A stretch of 8,882 nucleotides of DNA from Paucimonas sp. (GTDB taxonomy: Bacteria > Pseudomonadota > Gammaproteobacteria > Burkholderiales > Burkholderiaceae_D): the NCBI GenBank assembly GCA_029266815.1, contig JAQSWC010000052.1, forward strand, positions 1-8,882, given 5' to 3'. Below are positions 1-6,546 of this stretch, piece after piece. Under the pieces are notes generated by a model. The model was not told where the DNA came from and did no database searches. It saw only the letters and a program-made list of their open reading frames with translations. A program made the position numbers and the translations under genes. The number at the start of each line of letters is the position of its first letter. Position 1 is the stretch's first letter.

Positions 1-689
1 ACCAGGTGATACAGCGACTCGACCGCGGCCTCGTCTATCATCGCCGGCGGTTGTAACAACGCGCGCAAATCGTAGTGCGGCGTGGGGCAATCACTCTTTA
101 GAATATCCAGCGGAATGGTGAGATGCGCCGGGCCGCGCGGCGTGCGCGTTGCGCGCATCAATGCCGCAATCAGCTTCTGCTCCATCTGTTCGGGATGCGA
201 CACCAGGGAGTTATAGCGCGTGCAATGGCGGAACATGCCAAGCGTATTCACGCCGGTGCAGGCCGACTCCTGCAATGCCCGTTTGCCAAAGGCTGGCAAT
301 GGCGGCTGGCCGGTGATCACCAGCATCGGCACGCCGTTATCGTAAGCAGTGGCGACGCCGGTGATCAGGTTGGTGGCGCCAGGCCCGGATGTCGCTACGC
401 ATACGCCGAGCTTCCCCGTCTCGCGCGCATAGCCATCGGCCATGAAAGCCGCACCCGCTTCGTGCCGGGCCACTATGGGCCGCAGCTTGCCTCGCCTCTG
501 GCTTCGCGCCAGCGAGTTATAGATTGGCTCGATGGCCCCTCCCGGCACACCGAATATGTACTCGACACCCATCTGCTCCAGATAGGCGATCAGGAGGTCG
601 GCCACATCCTCGGGCTGCTCATGATCGAGCAGATCAGAAGCTTCGCGTTGCTCCACGCCTTCATGCGCGGATGTCTCTTTCCGGCTCAT
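1..689 (-). CDS. Acetolactate synthase-like TPP-dependent enzyme, N-terminal part (partial)
   Basis: Reading leftward from ATG at 689, an open frame of 229 codons runs off the window edge, so the C-terminal part is missing. After a charged N-terminal extension of about 28 residues, the thiamine-pyrophosphate N-terminal domain begins. It shows FGVPGGAIEPIYNSL (46-60), the cofactor-activating glutamate in RHEAGAAFMADGYAR (Glu77), TSGPGATNLITGVATAY (100-116) and PMLVITGQP (121-129). This order is typical of the acetolactate synthase, glyoxylate carboligase and pyruvate oxidase superfamily. Where biosynthetic acetolactate synthases usually have DAFQE, this protein has RALQE (137-141), and no small regulatory subunit gene is visible, so the substrate is uncertain. 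The start is backed by AAAGAGGT (695-702 on the plus strand), six bases upstream; the only nearby alternative ATG (694) meets a stop two codons later. It is probably transcribed from its own promoter in the AT-richer spacer upstream. Fold assignment is sure; exact reaction is not. Confidence 0.9.
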   Translation of the reverse strand, partial: MSRKETSAHEGVEQREASDLLDHEQPEDVADLLIAYLEQMGVEYIFGVPGGAIEPIYNSLARSQRRGKLRPIVARHEAGAAFMADGYARETGKLGVCVATSGPGATNLITGVATAYDNGVPMLVITGQPPLPAFGKRALQESACTGVNTLGMFRHCTRYNSLVSHPEQMEQKLIAALMRATRTPRGPAHLTIPLDILKSDCPTPHYDLRALLQPPAMIDEAAVESLYHL

Positions 690-891
690 GTCATACCTCT
701 TTGATCGTCACTCTGTTTGCGGCATTACCGAGCCAGGAAATAGTAACGTATATCGTATTTTGTAGAGGCGATATTTTTTACATTTGCTTGACGAGCGCGG
801 CCTATTACATACACTGTTTTGCTAAACGAGCAATGAAAAATGAAAGGCTGCCAATCAAAAGTGATCAACAGTAAAAGAAACGTACGCGAAG
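690..891 (-). promoter_or_regulatory. AT-richer intergenic spacer upstream of the TPP-enzyme gene; candidate promoter
   Basis: This 202-bp gap between the cca stop and the TPP-enzyme start is clearly more AT-rich than the flanking genes. I see no gene in it. On the minus strand the best sigma70-like pair is TTGCTC (828-833) and TGTAAT (804-809, five of six matches to TATAAT) with an 18-bp spacer. The -35 box is poor, and the site would leave a leader of about 110 bases. A short hairpin, TTGCT-CGTTT-AGCAA, overlaps the -35/spacer region. I find no convincing terminator for cca here. The promoter call is an inference. Confidence 0.3.
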
Positions 892-2166
892 TCAATGATT
901 TGAAGGAATGTTGAAATGGTGAATGAAGCTTGATACCGCAGCAATGCGTGCAGCGCGTACTTGCTCTGGAATCCATTGCGGTTGCGCCGGCAGGCGCGCT
1001 GTGACTTCTCGGGCGACGGCGCCGGCATCTACACCTCTGGCCGCATGCATGGCGCCTTCCAGATAGCTTTTTTGAGGAAATTTGTGTTGCTTGAGGCCTG
1101 GTCGTCCGCGGTGAACGCATTCGGCTGCCTGCAGCATGCTGATAAAACGTTGAGGCTTACGAAAGACATCACAACGCTCGAGCAAGGAAACCACGGCGTC
1201 GGCACGCATTTCGAACGCGCGGTCGACTTCGGCATGATCGCGCGCCATCATCAATGCGAGGTCGCGGCAGTCGTTGGGAATCTTGAAACGCGCACAGACA
1301 CGATCCACCGATAACAGGACCGGTGACTCATGCGTGCGATGGCGCTGTTTTCCCGACGACGGCGCCGTACTTTGAGCATCGGCGTCGGCTTGACCCTTGC
1401 CAAGATCGTGGACCAGTATCGCAAAGCGCACCGGCAGATCGAGATTTCCTCGCGCGGCTTGATCAATTGCCGTCATCACGTGAGCACCGGCATCACGCTC
1501 GGAAGGCACGTTTTTCATTTGCGACATTCCCCACCGACCGTCAAGCTCGGGCAGTATCCTTGCCAGCGCACCACAGGCACGCAGGACTTCGAACATGCGC
1601 GAAGGCTTTTGCTCCATCAATCCGCGTGCCATTTCCTGCCATGCACGTTCAGGCACCAGCGCATCGACCTCGCCCGTGTCGACCATGTTGCGCATGAGCT
1701 GATTGGTTTCAGGTGCGACCTTGAAGCCTGTGAAGCGCGCCGCAAAACGGGCCACGCGCAGGATGCGCACCGGGTCTTCGGCAAACGCCGGGGAAACATG
1801 CCGGAATATACCTGCGAGCAGGTCGGCCCGGCCGCCGAAAGGATCGATCAGATTGCCGTGCTCGTCACGGGCCATGGCATTGATCGTCAGGTCGCGACGC
1901 GCCAGATCCTCTTCCAGCGTCACGTCCGGCGACGTGAAGAATTCGAAGCCCTTGTAGCCGAGCGCCGTCTTGCGCTCGGTCCTGGCCAGCGCATGCTCTT
2001 CATGAGTAAGCGGATGCAGAAATACAGGGAAATCCTTGCCGACCGGCGTGAACCCTAGGGCGATCATCTGTTCCGGCGTGGCGCCGACCACCACATAATC
2101 GCGGTCCTGCACCGGCAGGCCGAGCAGCTCATCCCTGACCGCGCCGCCGACGATATAGATTCTCAT
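892..2166 (-). CDS. cca: Multifunctional CCA protein: tRNA nucleotidyltransferase with HD domain
   Basis: A 424-residue class II CCA-adding enzyme, which uses CTP and ATP to build or repair the 3' CCA end of tRNAs in the cytoplasm. The nucleotidyltransferase head has GGAVRD (7-12), the metal-binding pair Asp21/Asp23 in DRDYVVVG, RRDLTINAM (90-98) and EDPVRILRVARFAAR (130-144), as in E. coli Cca (412 residues). The C-terminal half is an HD domain with VHDLGKG (HD at 253-254), THE (278-280) and a further His311. In E. coli this domain gives phosphatase, 2'-nucleotidase and 2',3'-cyclic phosphodiesterase activity, so all three can be expected here. The HD-to-HE segment is about eight residues longer than I recall in E. 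coli and polar. The gene starts 12 bp after the GST stop, with AGGTG just ahead of the ATG, so it is very likely in one transcript with GST. Confident. Confidence 0.97.
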   Translation of the reverse strand: MRIYIVGGAVRDELLGLPVQDRDYVVVGATPEQMIALGFTPVGKDFPVFLHPLTHEEHALARTERKTALGYKGFEFFTSPDVTLEEDLARRDLTINAMARDEHGNLIDPFGGRADLLAGIFRHVSPAFAEDPVRILRVARFAARFTGFKVAPETNQLMRNMVDTGEVDALVPERAWQEMARGLMEQKPSRMFEVLRACGALARILPELDGRWGMSQMKNVPSERDAGAHVMTAIDQAARGNLDLPVRFAILVHDLGKGQADADAQSTAPSSGKQRHRTHESPVLLSVDRVCARFKIPNDCRDLALMMARDHAEVDRAFEMRADAVVSLLERCDVFRKPQRFISMLQAAECVHRGRPGLKQHKFPQKSYLEGAMHAARGVDAGAVAREVTARLPAQPQWIPEQVRAARIAAVSSFIHHFNIPSNH

Positions 2167-2178
2167 GACACCTGCGCT

Positions 2179-2892
2179 TCATTCCGGATAGACGTCGTAG
2201 TGCGCCACATGTTCACTTTCCGCCAGCGCTTCGGCAATCCAGCGGGCTACTGCAGGATGGTTGGCTACGCGTTCCACATAGGCTTGTAAGGCAGGCGCAA
2301 GCGCTACATCGTAAGTACGGAATCGCATCACCACTGGCGCAAAGAAAGCATCTGCGATAGAGAAATTCCCGAACAGGAAATCGTGATGGCCGAACTTCGC
2401 CAGGCAGTGCTCCCATAGCTCGCAGATGCGGCCGATGTCCGCCTGCGCTTCCGGCGTGCGCCCCTTGCCGGGAAAGCGCGCACGAATGTTCATCCACATC
2501 GCAGAACGCAGGCCGTTGAAGCTGGAATGCATCTCTGCACATACCGAACGCGCGAGCGCACGCGCCTCGACGTTCTGCGGCCACATATGCTTTTGCGGGA
2601 ACTGCTCGGCGGCAAATTCGCAGATAGCCAACGAATCCCACACCGTGACATCGCCCGCGATCAGCACCGGCACGCGACCGGACGGCGAATAGCGTGCAAT
2701 CTGGTCCGCGGTATCCGGGCGGTCAAGTGGGATCGCAATTTCCTGGAACGGAATATTGAATGCCCGCATCGCCACCCAGGGGCGCATCGACCATGAGGAA
2801 TAGTTCTTGTTGGCGATCACGAGCTTCCACCCGGACTTCTCCGCATTGCGCAGTGCGCGCGCGAGCGCCGGATCGAGTGCGGTGGTGTGCAT
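2179..2892 (-). CDS. Glutathione S-transferase family protein
   Basis: A 237-residue cytosolic GST-fold protein. After about 21 extra N-terminal residues the thioredoxin-like domain starts at KLVIANKNYSSWSMRPW (23-39), where a serine (32, 33 or 35) is the likely glutathione-activating residue. The cis-proline strand follows at SGRVPVLI (71-78), then the glutathione-binding WDSLAICEF (85-93) with an Asp-Ser in place of the commoner Glu-Ser. The helical C-terminal domain carries the N-capping segment FSIADAFFAPV (177-187, Asp181). Substrate cannot be read from sequence; family members conjugate or reduce electrophiles and peroxides with glutathione. The ATG at 2892 is the only early start in frame; its ribosome site is weak. 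The gene lies 12 bp upstream of cca in the same direction, so the two should be cotranscribed. A perfect 9-bp inverted repeat sits just upstream and may control it. Confidence 0.93.
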   Translation of the reverse strand: MHTTALDPALARALRNAEKSGWKLVIANKNYSSWSMRPWVAMRAFNIPFQEIAIPLDRPDTADQIARYSPSGRVPVLIAGDVTVWDSLAICEFAAEQFPQKHMWPQNVEARALARSVCAEMHSSFNGLRSAMWMNIRARFPGKGRTPEAQADIGRICELWEHCLAKFGHHDFLFGNFSIADAFFAPVVMRFRTYDVALAPALQAYVERVANHPAVARWIAEALAESEHVAHYDVYPE

Positions 2893-2906
2893 GCCGTGTT
2901 CCGTTG

Positions 2907-2935
2907 GTGAAATAAATTAAAGCGGATTATTTCAC
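2907..2935. repeat. Perfect 9-bp inverted repeat in the GST upstream region (possible operator)
   Basis: GTGAAATAA (2907-2915) and TTATTTCAC (2927-2935) are exact reverse complements separated by 11 bp; half-site centres are 20 bp apart, about two helical turns. On the minus strand the spacer ends in TTTAAT (2916-2921), a five-of-six match to a -10 box placed so that transcription would begin about 17 bases before the GST ATG. A regulator bound to both arms would cover that box. No good -35 hexamer is visible. The repeat is seen directly; its role as an operator is inference. It is too AU-rich and lacks a trailing T run, so it is a poor terminator. Confidence 0.6.
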
Positions 2936-2977
2936 GGTTCGGGCCGATTTTCCTGGACTGACGGCCTTGCACGGTTT

Positions 2978-3898
2978 TTATCGCGCCAAATAATAAGGTG
3001 CTATCGCTTCAAGGGCCGCCGGTTTCATACCGGAGGGCAGAACGGTTGCCTTGCCACCGATGTTGGGCACTTTCATGGAATCCAGGTTGTCGCGGCTCAT
3101 CAACGGCTCGCCAGGCAAATGCTCCAGGAACCAGGCCTGCACGTGCGCCAGCCAGTCAGGTAAAGGCAAAATCGGGCGCGGATGCCCGGAAAACTCGCCC
3201 GAAAGCCGTACCAGTTCGCGCAGCGTATAAATCCTCGGCCCGACGAGTTCAAGCACTTTTCCTGCAGTCGCGGGGTCATCCAGCGCACTGATTATCGCCG
3301 CGGCAACATCACGCACATAGATGGGCTGGAAACGGGCATCGGCGCCCGCCAGCGGAATGACTGGCAGCCACTTCTGCATGTCGGCGAAGAGATTGAGAAA
3401 ACGATCCTCTTCGCCGAAGACCACCGAGGGCCTGAAGACCGTGCAGGCAAGCGACGAATGGGCAAACACGGCTGCTTCACCGTCAGCCTTGGAGCGCAGG
3501 TACATGGACGGCGCATCACGAGCCGCGCCGAGTGCGCTCATATGCAAGCAGCGCCGGACGTCCTGCGCTGCGCAGGCAGCCGCTACGCGGCGCGGAAGAT
3601 CGACATGGGCCTTTTCGAAATCAGGGCCATAGGCCTTGCCGCGCGCAGCGGGGCGGGAGTGAAGTATCCCAACGAGATTGATGACCACGTCCGCACCTGC
3701 AAGCAACCGGGCGAGCACCGCATCGTCGTGGATGTTGGCCTCCACCAATTCGACCGTAGGCAGCACGCGCAGGAATTTCGCCTTGCTCTCGCGCCGGGTC
3801 GGCACGATCACCCGCTTTCCAGCCGCGGACAGGAGAGCCGCCGCATGCCGGCCGATGAAGCCAGATCCGCCGAGAAGGAGTATGGAACGGTATGCCAT
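2978..3898 (-). CDS. NAD(P)-binding atypical SDR, complex I NDUFA9-like family
   Basis: A 306-residue extended/atypical short-chain dehydrogenase. It opens with the dinucleotide-binding loop GGSGFIG (10-16) after a short hydrophobic strand, has VVINLVGILH (71-80) typical of the NDUFA9-like group, Ser121 in HMSALGA, and the YxxxK pair as YLRSK (Tyr133, Lys137). FRPSVVFGEEDRFLN and QPIYVRDVAAAI follow, as in bacterial proteins annotated as NDUFA9-like or NAD-dependent epimerase. Mitochondrial NDUFA9 is a complex I accessory subunit; whether the bacterial relatives bind complex I, act on quinones or modify a sugar nucleotide is not settled by sequence. There is no signal peptide, so it is cytosolic or peripheral. 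It lies 85 bp downstream of slt and 85 bp upstream of GST, same strand. The Shine-Dalgarno candidate AGGA is ten bases from the ATG, and both lie in a potential hairpin. Family is sure, function is not. Confidence 0.92.
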   Translation of the reverse strand: MAYRSILLLGGSGFIGRHAAALLSAAGKRVIVPTRRESKAKFLRVLPTVELVEANIHDDAVLARLLAGADVVINLVGILHSRPAARGKAYGPDFEKAHVDLPRRVAAACAAQDVRRCLHMSALGAARDAPSMYLRSKADGEAAVFAHSSLACTVFRPSVVFGEEDRFLNLFADMQKWLPVIPLAGADARFQPIYVRDVAAAIISALDDPATAGKVLELVGPRIYTLRELVRLSGEFSGHPRPILPLPDWLAHVQAWFLEHLPGEPLMSRDNLDSMKVPNIGGKATVLPSGMKPAALEAIAPYYLAR

Positions 3899-3930
3899 GC
3901 GAGCCAGTTCCTGATTGCGAATGGCTCATG
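3896..3930 (-). promoter_or_regulatory. Potential start-codon-sequestering hairpin of the NDUFA9-like gene
   Basis: In minus-strand RNA, GAGCCA (3922-3927) pairs perfectly with TGGCTC (3901-3906). After a two-base bulge the pairing resumes so that the upstream CATG pairs with the CATG containing the start codon (3895-3898). The only Shine-Dalgarno candidate, AGGA, falls in the loop. Such a structure could lower initiation or couple it to ribosomes ending at slt. The complementarity is seen; the regulatory meaning is inferred. Confidence 0.35.
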
Positions 3931-3935
3931 ATAAG

Positions 3936-3958
3936 CCGTGCCCGTCTTCCGGACACGG
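3936..3958 (-). terminator. GC-rich hairpin after slt, possible weak terminator or 3' stabiliser
   Basis: On the minus strand, CCGTGTCCG, loop GAAGA, and CGGGCACGG form a nine-pair stem with one G-T wobble, 25 bases after the slt stop. What follows (CTTATCATG) is only weakly T-rich, so complete intrinsic termination is unlikely. It may attenuate transcription into the NDUFA9-like gene, or protect the slt 3' end. On the plus strand the wobble becomes a C-A mismatch, which favours function in minus-strand RNA. Confidence 0.45.
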
Positions 3959-3983
3959 ATCATGTCAAATCTATGCGGAATAT

Positions 3984-5921
3984 CTATTGCTGGTTCTTGG
4001 GAGCGATGACGCCCAGTCGCGCTTTCAGCGACTGCGGCTTGCCCTCGAACAAGGCGGCATAGTAAGTGGCGTTGGACAACACGTTCTTCACATAGCCGCG
4101 TGTCTCGGTAAACGGAATCGTCTCCGCGAAAATTGCGCCTTCCACCGGACGGGTCAGCGTCGATCGCCAGGCGCGAGGGCGGCCCGGCCCGGCATTGTAG
4201 GCTGCGGTAGCCAGTGCCTGCGAACCATCGAGGTCTTTCAGCACCATGTTGAGGTAATTGGTGCCGAGCTGGATATTGGTGCCGATGTCGTTCACTTCAC
4301 GTGGATTGAAGCTGACGAGGCCGATCTTGCGTGCCACGTATTTCGCCGTCTCCGGCATCACCTGCATCAGCCCCGACGCTCCGACGTGGGAACGCGCATT
4401 CATCACGAAACGCGATTCCTGGCGAATGAGGCCGTACACCCATGCCATGTCCAACCCGAGCGACGTGGTGGAGCGATGCATGAACTCCTGGAAAGGCGTG
4501 GGATAGCGCTGGTGGAAGTCCACTTCCGACTTGGTGCGGTCCGACGTGTTGACCATCCTGTCGAGCAGGCTGTTCCGGCGCGCGAATTCCGCCGCAACCA
4601 GGTGTTCCCGCTCGTTCATTTTCCGCAATTCCCAGTTCCACTCGCGGATCGCTTCCGGGCGCATGTTCAGCTCGAACAGCTTGAGCGCCCGCTTGAAACC
4701 GGAGTTGGCCGCAATCGGCACGAGTTCGGCCGCTGCCACCGCCTTGGCGGTCTGCGACACCACGATAGGCCGCCCTAGATCTTCCGTGGCAAGCTGGCCA
4801 TAGAAATGAACCTGATCGGCGATCGACTCGAACCATTTTTGCGCTTCCTCGCGCTTGCCGGTTTCCTTCAAGGCACGTCCGGTCCAATAGATCCAGGCGG
4901 GGTGGCTACGCAACGAGACCGGCATGGCTTCAATGTATGACTTGACCTTCTCCCAGTCTCCCGCGCGCAGCGCCATTCGCACCCGCCACTGGTAGGCCTC
5001 GCTCGACAGCGGCGCATCCGCAGTCTTGCTCCAGTAATCGGCAAGCGTCTCGGGCCGCAGCTTGTAGGAAGCCTGGAGCGCGATCTGTGCCCAAGCGAGC
5101 GCCCGCTCCGCAGGCGTCAGCTTGGACTGCGATGCAGCGAGCGCGTGCGCGGCCTGCTCCACATCACCTTTCGCCAGCCGGCCGAGCGCAATGATGTACA
5201 ACTGATGCTCTTCGACGTTGCCTCGCACTCCCCTCACTACCGTCAGCACCGGCTTCTCGATGGCCCTCTCAATAGATTTCTCGTCGAGAGAAGTCAGCGC
5301 GCTCAGGCGTCGTGCCGCAGGCATATAGCCGGTTTCCGCCGACAGCCGTATCTGCGCCCACACGTCTTCTGAGGTGAACTGGCCCGATTGCGCCAGGGTG
5401 GCAATCAGTGAATGGCACGGTTCGCCATAATCCCGGGGCGACACGAGCAAACTGCGCGCCTCGTCGGCCACAGTCTGTTTCTTCAGTGCTTTCGACATCA
5501 GCGCAAAGCATTTGACCTGCAACTCGTCGCCCGTCAGTTGCGCGTACTGCTCGTCAAAGCTCGCCCAATCACGGCGACGGCCCAGTTCCAGCAGCCAGTC
5601 GGCGCGCAGGCGGTCGGCAATGGCCGCACCCTCATGGCGCGTGAGGAATTCGCGAATTTCCGCTGTCGGCAGGTTACGGATGCGCGGCTTCAACCGGTAA
5701 TACTCCACGTAGGAGGACAGCGGATAATTCGACAGGCGTGAGGCATAGTCGATGGAACGCGCGGCATCGTCGGAGCGCGCGGCATCGCGCAATGCGAGGA
5801 AGACATCATCCTCGTTGATAAAATGGCTCGCAGGCGAACGCGATGCCTGTGCGACCGGCATAAATGCGAACGCAGAACCAATCAACGATGCGGCAATGAT
5901 GAAGCGCTTGATGAACTGCAT
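3984..5921 (-). CDS. slt: Soluble lytic murein transglycosylase (Slt70-like, GH23)
   Basis: A 645-residue periplasmic enzyme that cleaves the MurNAc-GlcNAc bond of peptidoglycan and leaves 1,6-anhydroMurNAc. It starts with a signal peptide (MQFIKRF, a hydrophobic stretch, and a likely cut after AQA at 24-26). About 450 residues of helical repeats follow, equivalent to the U- and L-domains of E. coli Slt70. The C-terminal lysozyme-like domain has catalytic Glu502 in GLIRQESRF, GASGLMQVMPETA (514-526), AYNAGPGR (574-581) and ETRGYVKNVL (606-615). The frame stays open 90 codons upstream of 5921, but that stretch runs antisense to the cyclo-ligase gene and would bury the signal peptide, so I chose the ATG at 5921, with AAGG upstream. 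The gene is divergent from the cyclo-ligase across 57 bp and is the first of a four-gene minus-strand run. The stop is TAG. Confidence 0.96.
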   Translation of the reverse strand: MQFIKRFIIAASLIGSAFAFMPVAQASRSPASHFINEDDVFLALRDAARSDDAARSIDYASRLSNYPLSSYVEYYRLKPRIRNLPTAEIREFLTRHEGAAIADRLRADWLLELGRRRDWASFDEQYAQLTGDELQVKCFALMSKALKKQTVADEARSLLVSPRDYGEPCHSLIATLAQSGQFTSEDVWAQIRLSAETGYMPAARRLSALTSLDEKSIERAIEKPVLTVVRGVRGNVEEHQLYIIALGRLAKGDVEQAAHALAASQSKLTPAERALAWAQIALQASYKLRPETLADYWSKTADAPLSSEAYQWRVRMALRAGDWEKVKSYIEAMPVSLRSHPAWIYWTGRALKETGKREEAQKWFESIADQVHFYGQLATEDLGRPIVVSQTAKAVAAAELVPIAANSGFKRALKLFELNMRPEAIREWNWELRKMNEREHLVAAEFARRNSLLDRMVNTSDRTKSEVDFHQRYPTPFQEFMHRSTTSLGLDMAWVYGLIRQESRFVMNARSHVGASGLMQVMPETAKYVARKIGLVSFNPREVNDIGTNIQLGTNYLNMVLKDLDGSQALATAAYNAGPGRPRAWRSTLTRPVEGAIFAETIPFTETRGYVKNVLSNATYYAALFEGKPQSLKARLGVIAPKNQQ

Positions 5922-5978
5922 GGTGTTTGCGACCTTAGTAATCCTGCTTGTGTTCACTACCTGTTTGAAGGATAGCAT
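5922..5978. promoter_or_regulatory. Divergent 57-bp spacer between slt and the cyclo-ligase
   Basis: Both genes read outward from this short gap, so their transcription start signals must lie in it or inside the neighbouring reading frame. It contains the ribosome sites of both genes: GAAGGAT (5967-5973) for the plus-strand gene, and AAGG on the minus strand for slt. I could not find a convincing sigma70 pair for either direction, so promoters may overlap the 5' ends of the opposite genes. Confidence 0.4.
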
Positions 5979-6542
5979 GTGGATAAACGTCCTCTGAAGA
6001 GCGAGTTGCGGTCTTTGCTGCTCGCCACGCGCAATGCCATGACCGCCGCTCAACGCGCCCAATCGGACGCTGCCATTTCCGACCGCGTCCTTGCGCTTCA
6101 TCGCGCAGAACCGCTGCGAACGTTGGGCGTGTACTGGCCTATCCGCAGCGAGCCCGACTTGCAAAACTTGTACGCCGAGCTTTCCGCACAAGGCGTATCG
6201 CTTGCTCTCCCGTTCGTCCTTTCAAAATATCAGCCGCTTCGGTTTGCCGCATGGAAGCCAGGCGACCCGCTTGAAAAAGACGCCATGGGGATTGCCGTTC
6301 CGGCAAATGAAAAGCGCTTCCTGTTACCGGAAGCGCTCTTGATTCCTTGCGTGGGATTCAACGCGGCAGCCGTTCGGCTGGGCTACGGCGGTGGTTATTA
6401 CGACCGCACGCTTGCTGTTTCACCCAGGCCGACGGCGATCGGCATAGCCTATGAGTGCTGCAGGGCTGATTTTGTTTCCGAGCCGCACGATATTCCGCTG
6501 GATTTCGTTATCACTGAAAAAGGGATCATTCGCCTAGCTTGA
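5979..6542 (+). CDS. ygfA: 5-formyltetrahydrofolate cyclo-ligase (5,10-methenyl-THF synthetase)
   Basis: A 187-residue cytosolic enzyme that converts 5-formyl-THF to 5,10-methenyl-THF with ATP, clearing an inhibitory folate and returning its carbon to the active pool. The N-terminus KRPLKSELRSLLLATR has the family's basic Lys/Arg pattern. VYWPIRSEPDL (51-61) and the C-terminal signature RLGYGGGYYDR (133-143) follow; length is normal. Just before the signature the protein reads GFNAAAVRLG, where many members have FDxxGxRLG. The start is GTG at 5979, seven bases after GAAGGA; an ATG two bases earlier is in another frame and ends after six codons. The next in-frame ATG (residue 21) would remove the conserved basic N-terminus. 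The coding end overlaps the metF 3' end by 17 bp, tail to tail. Also called fau in some genomes. Confidence 0.95.
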   Translation: MDKRPLKSELRSLLLATRNAMTAAQRAQSDAAISDRVLALHRAEPLRTLGVYWPIRSEPDLQNLYAELSAQGVSLALPFVLSKYQPLRFAAWKPGDPLEKDAMGIAVPANEKRFLLPEALLIPCVGFNAAAVRLGYGGGYYDRTLAVSPRPTAIGIAYECCRADFVSEPHDIPLDFVITEKGIIRLA

Positions 6543-6546
6543 GGCG
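6517..6546 (-). terminator. Weak terminator candidate at the metF / cyclo-ligase convergent end
   Basis: CGCCT (6531-6535) and AGGCG (6542-6546) form a five-pair stem with a six-base loop that spans both stop codons. On the minus strand a run of five Ts (6517-6521) follows, but nine bases separate it from the stem, which is long for an intrinsic terminator. On the plus strand there is no T run after the stem. The two convergent transcripts may therefore overlap, or rely on Rho. Confidence 0.25.

Noticed and set aside
123..704. Plus-strand open frame opposite the TPP-enzyme gene
   Set aside because: The minus strand carries unmistakable TPP-domain motifs over the same bases.
1330..2058. Long plus-strand open frame opposite cca
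   Set aside because: The cca enzyme motifs on the minus strand explain this region; the antisense translation shows no domain-like pattern.
3182..3931. Long plus-strand open frame opposite the NDUFA9-like gene
   Set aside because: It is antisense to a clear dehydrogenase, has no motif, and ends in the intergenic hairpin region.
3915..4778. Long plus-strand open frame opposite slt
   Set aside because: It is a high-GC antisense shadow with an Arg/His-rich composition and no recognisable motif, and slt accounts for the region.
5922..6191. A 90-codon upstream extension of the slt reading frame
   Set aside because: It runs antisense through the cyclo-ligase gene, has no recognisable domain, and would place a good signal peptide in the interior of the protein.
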